DNA of 64,000 nt from Nocardia nova SH22a. GTDB lineage: Bacteria; Actinomycetota; Actinomycetes; Mycobacteriales; Mycobacteriaceae. Shown in pieces: positions 57,928 to 64,000 of the stretch (position 1 is the first letter of the stretch; the number at the start of each line of letters is the position of its first letter). The notes under the pieces were generated by a model. That model had not been told where the DNA came from, searched no databases, and saw only the letters and a program-made list of their open reading frames with translations. Made by a program: the position numbers and the translations under genes. The stretch is from the NCBI RefSeq assembly GCF_000523235.1, contig NZ_CP006850.1, forward strand, positions 4,836,001 to 4,900,000, given 5' to 3'.

Positions 57928-58865
57928 TCGCGCCCCAGATCCCGGTGCACGACCCGCACCACATCGGTGGTGACACTGTCGGGGCGGCCCAGCAGCTCAC
58001 CCAGTTCCTCGGCGATGGCCACACTGCGGTGCTTGCCCCCCGTGCACCCCACTGCCACGGTCATATATCGCTTGCCCTCCTGGCGGTAGCCGCTGGTGGT
58101 CAGGTCGACCAGATGACGGCAGGTGTTCACATAATCCTCGGCGCCGGGCCGCGACAGGACATATTCGCTCACGACATCGTCCTGACCGGTCCGCTCGCGC
58201 AGTTCCGGTATCCAGTGCGGATTCGGCAGGAAACGCACGTCGAAGACCATATCCGCGTCGAGCGGGACACCGTATTTGAATCCGAAGGATTGAATCGTCA
58301 CCTGCAGGGCCGCCGGGGCGCCGCCACCGTAGGCCTCCTCCAGTTTCCGGTGCAGCTGATGCACCGACAGCGCGGTCGTGTCGATCACCAGATCGGCGGC
58401 GGTCTTCACCTTCGACAGCGCCCGGCGCTCGGCGGCGATCCCCGCCGACAACGTGCCGTCGGCACTCTCGCTCTGCAGTGGATGGCGGCGGCGGGCGAAT
58501 CCGAACCGCCGGATCAGCACATCGTCGGAGGCCTCGAGGAACAGCAGGCGGGTGCCGACCCCGCGGGCGCGCAACTGATCGGTCACACCCGACAGGTCAC
58601 CGGTGAAGAAGCGGCTGCGCACGTCCATGACCAGCGCAAGTTTCGTGATCGGCGGATCGGCCGCGGCGCCGAGTTCGATCAACCTGGCGATCAGTTCGGG
58701 GGGCAGATTGTCGGCGACGTACCAGCCCAGATCCTCCAGCACCCGCGCCGCGGTACCGCGGCCGGCGCCGGACAGGCCGGTGACGATGACCACCTCCACG
58801 GGATGGGAATCGGGCTGTGATCGGGTGCCGGTACTCGCGCTGGGGTTCGATTCGACGCTCGTCAT
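57924..58865 (-). CDS. rapZ: RapZ-like nucleotide-binding protein
   Basis: A 313-residue P-loop protein. Walker A is G-L-S-G-A-G-R-G-T-A-A near 33-43, with R in place of K as is common in actinobacterial homologs. V-G-C-T-G-G-K-H-R-S-V is the C-terminal ligand-binding motif. In E. coli RapZ is an RNase E adapter for GlmZ; the role in actinobacteria is not settled. It lies 103 nt after uvrC. Confidence 0.93.
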   Translation of the reverse strand: MTSVESNPSASTGTRSQPDSHPVEVVIVTGLSGAGRGTAARVLEDLGWYVADNLPPELIARLIELGAAADPPITKLALVMDVRSRFFTGDLSGVTDQLRARGVGTRLLFLEASDDVLIRRFGFARRRHPLQSESADGTLSAGIAAERRALSKVKTAADLVIDTTALSVHQLHRKLEEAYGGGAPAALQVTIQSFGFKYGVPLDADMVFDVRFLPNPHWIPELRERTGQDDVVSEYVLSRPGAEDYVNTCRHLVDLTTSGYRQEGKRYMTVAVGCTGGKHRSVAIAEELGELLGRPDSVTTDVVRVVHRDLGRE

Positions 58866-58968
58866 GTCCTATCGGGTCCGTCCGTGGCTGCCATTCGATC
58901 ATCCTGCCCGCCCGCACCGGCGGCCGTGACGCGCACGCCACGGGCGAAACCGAGACGTGATCGAGACT

Positions 58969-60984
58969 TCATTCGGAGTTGAGTGCCGCGAGCACGGCCT
59001 TGGCCGTCGCCACCCCGATGCCCGGCACCTCGGTGATTTCCTCCACCGTAGCCTGCTTCAGTTTCGCCACCGAACCGAAGTGCGTGACCAGGGCCGTGCG
59101 CCGCGTGTCGCCGAGTCCGCGCACCGAATCCAGGGCCGAGGCCGTCATCCGGCGCGACCGCTTACTGCGATGGAAGGTGATGGCGAACCGATGCGCCTCG
59201 TCGCGCACCCGCTGCAACAGGAACAGCGATTCGCTGGTGCGCGGCATGATCACCGGATCGGTCTCCCCCGGAACCCACACCTCCTCGAGCCGCTTCGCCA
59301 ACCCGATCACCGCGACATCGGTGATGCCCAGATCGTCGAGGACCTCGGCGGCCGCGGCCACCTGCGGGGCGCCGCCGTCGACGACGTACAGATTCGGCGG
59401 ATAGGAGAATTTCCGCGGCCGCCCGGTCCTGGGATCGATACCGGGTGGCAGATCCACGCCGTCGGCCTCGGGATCGGCCGATTCCGCCGCCTCGCTCAGC
59501 TCGTCCAGATCGCGGCGCAGCCGCTGGAAGCGCCGCCTGGTCACCTCGGCGATACTCGCCACATCGTCGGAGCGCCCGTCACCCGCGGCCTCCTTGATCG
59601 CGTAGTGGCGGTATTCGGATTTGCGGGGCAGGCCGTCCTCGAAGACGACGAGCGACGCCACCACATCGGTGCCCTGCACATGGCTGATGTCGACACATTC
59701 GATCCGCAGGGGGGCGCTGTCCAGATCGAGGGCGTCCTGAATTCCTTGCAGCGCCGCGGATCTGGCGGTCAGATCGCCCGCGCGCTTGAGTTTGTGCTGG
59801 GCCAGCGCCTCGTGGGCGTTGCGCTGCACCGTCTCCATCAGCGCCTTCTTGTCACCGCGTTGCGGGACACGCAGCGCCACTCCCGACCCGCGCAGCTCCG
59901 ACAGCCACCGCTGCACCTGTTCCGGATCGCCCGGCAGTTCGGGAACCAGGACCTCGCGGGGCACCGCGGTGGCCGGGCTGTCGGTATCGGTGTCCTCGGC
60001 GAAGGCGGCCTGCTCACCGTAGAACTGGGTGACGAATTGCTCGACCAGAGCGGCCATTTCGCCGGATCCGGGAGCCTCGGCCGTCCAGTTCGTATCGATC
60101 GCGTCACCGGACTTGTCGACCACCCAGCCGCGCTGACCGCGCACCCGCCCGTCCCGGACGTGGAAGATCTGGACGGCGACCTCGAGTTCGTCGGTGGCGA
60201 AGGCGATGACATCGGCGTCGGTGCCGGTCCCCAGCACGACGGCCTGCTTCTCCAGCGCCCGCTTCAGGGCGGCGATGTCGTCGCGCAGCCGGGCGGCGGA
60301 CTCGAAGTCCAGATCCGCTGCCGCCGACTGCATCCGGCGTTCGAGGTCGCGCACCATCCGGTCGGTGCGCCCGGCCAGGAAGTCGCAGAAGTCCTCGACG
60401 ATCCGGCGGTGCTCGTCGGCGTCGACCCGGCCGATACACGGCGCCGAGCACTTGTCGATGTAGCCGAGCAGACAGGGACGCCCGATCTGCCTGTGCCGCT
60501 TGAAGACTCCGGCCGAGCACGTCCGCACCGGGAACACCCGCAGCAGCAGATCGACCGTCTCCCGGATGGCCCAGGCGTGCGCGTAGGGCCCGAAGTAGCG
60601 CACCCCTTTCTTGCGCGCACCTCGGTAGACGAACACCCGCGGATATTCCTCGTTCATACTCACCGCGAGCATCGGGTAGCTCTTGTCGTCGCGGTAGCGC
60701 ACGTTGAACCGCGGATCGAATTCCTTGATCCAGTTGTATTCCAGCTGCAGGGCCTCGACCTCGGTCGACACCACCGTCCACTCGACACTGGCCGCGGTGG
60801 TCACCATCTGCCGGGTGCGCGGATGCAGCGAGGACACATCGGCGAAATAGGAATTCAGGCGGCTGCGCAGACTCTTGGCCTTGCCGACATAGATCACCTG
60901 CCGGTAGGAATCCCGGAACTTGTAGACGCCGGGTTCTACGGGAATGGTGCCCGGTGCGGGCCGGTAGGTCGCGGGATCTGCCAC
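58969..60984 (-). CDS. uvrC: Excinuclease ABC subunit C
   Basis: A 671-residue nucleotide-excision-repair nuclease that makes both incisions. The GIY-YIG domain is at about 16-95 ([14 protein letters not shown]), followed by a cysteine-containing region (A-P-C-I-G-R), the UVR motif near 205-240, an RNase H-like domain near 390-560 and a C-terminal HhH pair ending [12 protein letters not shown] 60984 starts M-A-D-P-A-T-Y-R. It opens the uvrC-rapZ-yvcK-whiA group. Confidence 0.97.
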   Translation of the reverse strand: MADPATYRPAPGTIPVEPGVYKFRDSYRQVIYVGKAKSLRSRLNSYFADVSSLHPRTRQMVTTAASVEWTVVSTEVEALQLEYNWIKEFDPRFNVRYRDDKSYPMLAVSMNEEYPRVFVYRGARKKGVRYFGPYAHAWAIRETVDLLLRVFPVRTCSAGVFKRHRQIGRPCLLGYIDKCSAPCIGRVDADEHRRIVEDFCDFLAGRTDRMVRDLERRMQSAAADLDFESAARLRDDIAALKRALEKQAVVLGTGTDADVIAFATDELEVAVQIFHVRDGRVRGQRGWVVDKSGDAIDTNWTAEAPGSGEMAALVEQFVTQFYGEQAAFAEDTDTDSPATAVPREVLVPELPGDPEQVQRWLSELRGSGVALRVPQRGDKKALMETVQRNAHEALAQHKLKRAGDLTARSAALQGIQDALDLDSAPLRIECVDISHVQGTDVVASLVVFEDGLPRKSEYRHYAIKEAAGDGRSDDVASIAEVTRRRFQRLRRDLDELSEAAESADPEADGVDLPPGIDPRTGRPRKFSYPPNLYVVDGGAPQVAAAAEVLDDLGITDVAVIGLAKRLEEVWVPGETDPVIMPRTSESLFLLQRVRDEAHRFAITFHRSKRSRRMTASALDSVRGLGDTRRTALVTHFGSVAKLKQATVEEITEVPGIGVATAKAVLAALNSE

Positions 60985-61069
60985 GCCACCAGGTTAACGA
61001 CCGGCACCGACACCCGATGCGCGCCCGGACCGGCAGGGGGCGCGGCGGGCGCGAACCGGTACCGCGGCC

Positions 61070-61924
61070 TCAGTTGTGGATGCGGTGGGCACCGGCGATG
61101 ATGGCGTCGCACAGCGCCTGCTCGGGCTCGGACAGCCTGCTGTGCCGCCGCAACAGCACGAACTCCAGATCGCCCAGTTCCGGGAGTTTCTCGTCCGCCA
61201 CCGCGAAAAGACCTGGCGGGAGCAGCCTTTCGGCATGGACCACCACTCCCAGACCGGCCAGCACGGCGGCCCGCAGCCCGAGCTGGCTGTCGCTGACACA
61301 GGCGATGCGCCACGTCCGCCCCTCCCGTTCCAGGGCCCGCAGTGCCACGTGCCGGGTCAGGCTCGGTGGCGGATAGGTGACCACCGGGACCGGATCGGCG
61401 ACCTCACCGATCCCCGAGCGCCCGGCCCAGACCAGCCGGTCGCGCCACAGCAACTCACCGTGCCGTTCGCCGGGCAGCCGCTTGGCCACCATCAGGTCCA
61501 GTTCACCGGCCGCCATCCTGGTCTTGAGATTCTCGCTGAGCCCGACGATCAACTCCAGATCGACGCCCGGATGCGAGCGCTGGAACTCCAGCAGCACATC
61601 GGGCAGTTCCTTCGCCACCAGATCGTCGGACGCGCCCAGGCGGATCAGGCCGGTGAGCCGCGAATCGGAGAAGTAGCGGTCGGCCCGCGCCTGTGCGTCG
61701 AGGATCGCGCGGGCGAAGCCCACCATGGCGGCGCCGTCGGCGGTCAGCGCCAGGTTGCGGGTGTCGCGCCGGATCAGTTCGCGCCCGGCGGCCTGTTCGA
61801 GCCGGGCGATGTGCCCGCTCACCGTCGACTGCCGCAGCCCGAGGATGCGGCCCGCCGCGGTGAACCCGCCCGCCCGATCGACCGCCAGGAAGGTGCGCAG
61901 CAGCTCGGGATCGAACATATTCAT
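61070..61924 (-). CDS. LysR-family transcriptional regulator
   Basis: A 284-residue LTTR. Helix-turn-helix in about 1-60: M-F-D-P-E-L-L-R-T-F-L-A-V, G-F-T-A-A-G-R-I-L-G-L-R-Q-S-T-V-S-G-H. Starts at GTG 61927, ATG 61924 and ATG 61918 are possible; ATG 61924 is used. It is divergent from the SBF transporter, its likely target, with an inverted repeat in the gap. Confidence 0.9.
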   Translation of the reverse strand: MNMFDPELLRTFLAVDRAGGFTAAGRILGLRQSTVSGHIARLEQAAGRELIRRDTRNLALTADGAAMVGFARAILDAQARADRYFSDSRLTGLIRLGASDDLVAKELPDVLLEFQRSHPGVDLELIVGLSENLKTRMAAGELDLMVAKRLPGERHGELLWRDRLVWAGRSGIGEVADPVPVVTYPPPSLTRHVALRALEREGRTWRIACVSDSQLGLRAAVLAGLGVVVHAERLLPPGLFAVADEKLPELGDLEFVLLRRHSRLSEPEQALCDAIIAGAHRIHN

Positions 61925-61925
61925 C

Positions 61926-61949
61926 ACGATACTCGTTCATAGATATCGT
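61926..61949. promoter_or_regulatory. Inverted repeat in the LysR/SBF gap
   Basis: ACGATA-N12-TATCGT is a perfect inverted repeat, with T/A spacing compatible with an LTTR site, immediately upstream of the LysR start and 44 nt from the transporter start. Confidence 0.45.
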
Positions 61950-61992
61950 TTCGATCAGCTTTCACGATCAGTGCCGGACACCGTACCGTGGC

Positions 61993-63033
61993 GTGGTGAA
62001 GTTGCTGGCCAAACTCCGTATCGACGGATTCCTGCTGGGCCTGTTCGCGGCCATGGGAATCGGGCTGATCCTGCCCGCCCGCGGCGGCGCGGCCGATGTC
62101 CTGGAGTGGGCCACCAAGGTGGCGATCGCGGTCCTGTTCCTGCTCTACGGCACCAGGCTCGAACCCCGGGAAGCCGTCGCAGGCCTCAAGCACTGGCGGT
62201 TGCACACCACGGTCCTGGCCTCGACGTATCTGTTGTTCCCGCTGCTCGGTCTCGCCATGCGACTGCTGGTTCCGACCGTGCTCACCGATCAGCTCTACAC
62301 CGGCATGCTCTATCTGTGCCTGTTGCCGTCCACGGTGCAGTCGTCGATCGCCTTCACCGCGATCGCGCGCGGCAATGTGGCGGCCTCGGTGGTCAGCGCG
62401 TCGGTGTCGAATCTGCTGGGGGTGTTCGTGACCCCGCTGCTGGTGATGCTGTTGATGCAGACCACCGGCGATGCCACCGTCTCACCGATGTCGATCGTGC
62501 AGATCGTGGTGCAGTTGCTGCTGCCGTTCATCGCCGGGCAGCTGCTGCGGCCGAAACTGCACCGGCTGCTGTCGCACACCACGGTGACCAAGGTGGTCGA
62601 TCGCGGGTCGGTGTATCTGGTCGTGTACTCCGCGTTCAGCGCGGGCATGGTCGAACACGTCTGGCAGGGGCTGGGCGTGGGGCGCCTGCTCGCCGTGGTC
62701 GGCGTCTCGATCGTGTTGCTGGCCGCGGTGCTCGGGATCACCGCCGGAGCGGCGCGCGCACTGGGATTCGACCGCGCCGACCGGATCGTGGTGATCTTCT
62801 GCGGTTCCAAGAAGAGCCTGGCGACCGGACTGCCGATGGCCACCGTGCTGTTCGCGGGGCAGCCGGTGGGCCTGATCGTCCTGCCGCTCATGATCTTCCA
62901 TCAGATTCAGCTGATCACCTGTGCCGCACTGTCCGCGCGGTGGGGACGGCAGGCCGACGAGGCCGAGGCCGCCCGCACGGCGACCGTGACCGAGGGCGCC
63001 GCCGGACGGATCACACCCGTTCCGCGACGGTGA
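61993..63033 (+). CDS. Bile acid:sodium symporter-like (SBF-like) transporter
   Basis: A 346-residue membrane protein with ten predicted helices. L-Y-G-T-R-L-E-P-R-E, L-P-S-T-V-Q-S-S-I-A-F-T near 110-121, and C-G-S-K-K-S-L-A-T-G-L-P near 270-281 are the SBF-like (PF13593-type) hallmarks. Related proteins move organic anions with sodium; the substrate here is unknown. GTG 61993 or GTG 61996 may be the start; TACCGT lies just upstream (61984-61989). The last 23 nt overlap the convergent YcaQ-like gene. Confidence 0.87.
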   Translation: MVKLLAKLRIDGFLLGLFAAMGIGLILPARGGAADVLEWATKVAIAVLFLLYGTRLEPREAVAGLKHWRLHTTVLASTYLLFPLLGLAMRLLVPTVLTDQLYTGMLYLCLLPSTVQSSIAFTAIARGNVAASVVSASVSNLLGVFVTPLLVMLLMQTTGDATVSPMSIVQIVVQLLLPFIAGQLLRPKLHRLLSHTTVTKVVDRGSVYLVVYSAFSAGMVEHVWQGLGVGRLLAVVGVSIVLLAAVLGITAGAARALGFDRADRIVVIFCGSKKSLATGLPMATVLFAGQPVGLIVLPLMIFHQIQLITCAALSARWGRQADEAEAARTATVTEGAAGRITPVPRR

Positions 63034-64000
63034 CCCGCGCGGGAGATCGCCGCCGCGCCGCCACCGCGCCCCGCAGCGCGGCCGCGAGATCACCCCGGTC
63101 ACCGACCACCACGGTGTCGAGGTCCAGCCACTCGGCCAGCTCCGCCAGCGCGTCCGCGAGTTCGGCGGCGATCCGCCCGGCCGGACGATCCGGCTCGGCG
63201 AAGGCGCCGGGCACGTGCAGGCGGCCGGTCGCACGATCGGCCCGCAGATCCACCCGGGCCACCAGCTCACCGTCGAGCAGGAACGGGAAGACGTAATAAC
63301 CGTGCACCCGTTTGTGTTCCGGGGTGTAGATCTCGATGCGGTAATGGAAATCGAAGAGCCGTTCGGCACGCGGCCGGAAGAAGATCAGCGGATCGAACGG
63401 GCACAGCAGGGCGGCGCCCTGGATCCGGCGGGGTATCCGCGCACCGGCGCGCAGATAGGCCGGGCGATCCCAGCCCTCGACCCGGATCTCCTCGATCTCG
63501 CCCGCGTCGATCAGCTCGGCGAGCGCCGGTTCGCACTGGCGCCGGTGCAGGCGGTAGTAGTCGCGCAGGTCGGCCTCGGTGCCGACGCCGAGTGCGTCGG
63601 CCGCGCGCAGAACCAGCTCGCGCACCGCGTCCGGCTCTTCGATCCGCGTGCGCACCACGTCTTCCGGCAGCACCCGCTCGGCGAGGTCGTAATGCCGCTG
63701 GAATCCGACCCGCTTGTCCACCGACAGCTCCCCGGTGGCGAACAGCAGCTCGCACACGACCTTGGTGTCGCTGTGGTTCCAGCCCCAATGATCCTTGCGC
63801 CGCGCGCGTTTCAGCTCGAGGTGCTGTTCGACCTCGGCGGCCGTGCCCGCACCCCGTTCCCCGATCGCCGCGAGCACCCGGTCCGGCAGATCCGGATTCG
63901 CCGCGACCACGCGCTGCGCCCCACCCCAGCGTCCGTTGCGGAACCGGTCCATCCGCCAGCGGAACAGCGGCCAGTCCTCGACGGGTATCAGCGCGGCCTC
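63011..64000 (-). CDS. YcaQ-like winged-helix DNA glycosylase (5' end missing)
   Basis: The C-terminal 329 codons are in the window; the frame is open to the right edge (E-A-A-L-I-P-V-E-D-W-P-L-F). It belongs to the winged-helix YcaQ/AlkX family, which unhooks DNA interstrand crosslinks. R-I-E-I-Y-T-P-E-H-K-R-V-H-G-Y-Y, with P-F-L-L-D-G-E-L-V-A-R-V-D-L-R-A-D-R, is the conserved C-terminal core; the catalytic Q-x-Q/H motif near the N-terminus lies outside. Confidence 0.85.
   Translation of the reverse strand, partial: EAALIPVEDWPLFRWRMDRFRNGRWGGAQRVVAANPDLPDRVLAAIGERGAGTAAEVEQHLELKRARRKDHWGWNHSDTKVVCELLFATGELSVDKRVGFQRHYDLAERVLPEDVVRTRIEEPDAVRELVLRAADALGVGTEADLRDYYRLHRRQCEPALAELIDAGEIEEIRVEGWDRPAYLRAGARIPRRIQGAALLCPFDPLIFFRPRAERLFDFHYRIEIYTPEHKRVHGYYVFPFLLDGELVARVDLRADRATGRLHVPGAFAEPDRPAGRIAAELADALAELAEWLDLDTVVVGDRGDLAAALRGAVAARRRSPARVTVAERV

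Overview
The window is high-GC DNA from a mycolic-acid-type actinomycete, most likely Nocardia or a close relative. Three blocks keep the gene order known from the mycobacterial chromosome (suf/mptB, ctaB/tkt/tal/zwf/opcA/pgl, and uvrC/rapZ/yvcK/whiA/gap/pgk/tpiA). MptB points to a lipoarabinomannan-type envelope, starts are often GTG, and third codon positions are very GC-rich. No rRNA, tRNA, insertion sequence, prophage or CRISPR array was seen.

Region by region: (1) 1-5626, minus strand: the SUF iron-sulfur assembly operon sufR-B-D-C-S-U, with a likely SufR operator at its head. (2) 5790-10346, plus strand: mptB, an ABC-2 exporter pair and ctaA (heme A synthase). (3) 10356-18474: mixed genes, including a kinase-like protein, an FmdB-type zinc ribbon, an LCM-type methyltransferase, a secreted PheC-like dehydratase, a quinone oxidoreductase, a TetR/FAD-monooxygenase pair around a shared operator, and a NERD-like membrane protein. 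(4) 18527-26311: ctaB (minus), then the pentose-phosphate operon tkt-tal-zwf-opcA-pgl (plus), in which opcA carries a one-base frameshift. (5) 26321-31456: small oxidoreductase and transport genes, a divergent epoxide hydrolase/SDR pair with a KstR-like box, and secG. (6) 31544-52327: an accessory catabolic block lying between secG and tpiA. (7) 52455-60984, minus strand: tpiA-pgk-gap and whiA-yvcK-rapZ-uvrC. (8) 61070-64000: a LysR/SBF-transporter pair and a partial YcaQ-like gene.

The accessory block is the most interesting part. Between 34434 and 45042 it holds a type I sulfatase, a KshA-like Rieske oxygenase with a coupled small cysteine-rich protein, IclR and TetR regulators, and a tight four-gene minus-strand operon of HsaA-like monooxygenase, HsaC-like extradiol dioxygenase, KstD-like dehydrogenase and HsaD-like hydrolase. 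Together these supply the chemistry that opens the A and B rings of a 3-ketosteroid, plus a possible desulfation step. An OYE-type reductase with its TetR regulator, a secreted hydrolase, a luciferase-type monooxygenase/FMN-reductase pair, a fused 2-oxoacid dehydrogenase E1 with a microsatellite-encoded linker, and a P450 flank it. The substrate, a sulfated or otherwise modified steroid or polycyclic compound, is an inference.

Functions rest on motifs and recalled family similarity, with no database search. Start codons were chosen from Shine-Dalgarno sites, overlaps, family N-termini or nearby -10 hexamers.
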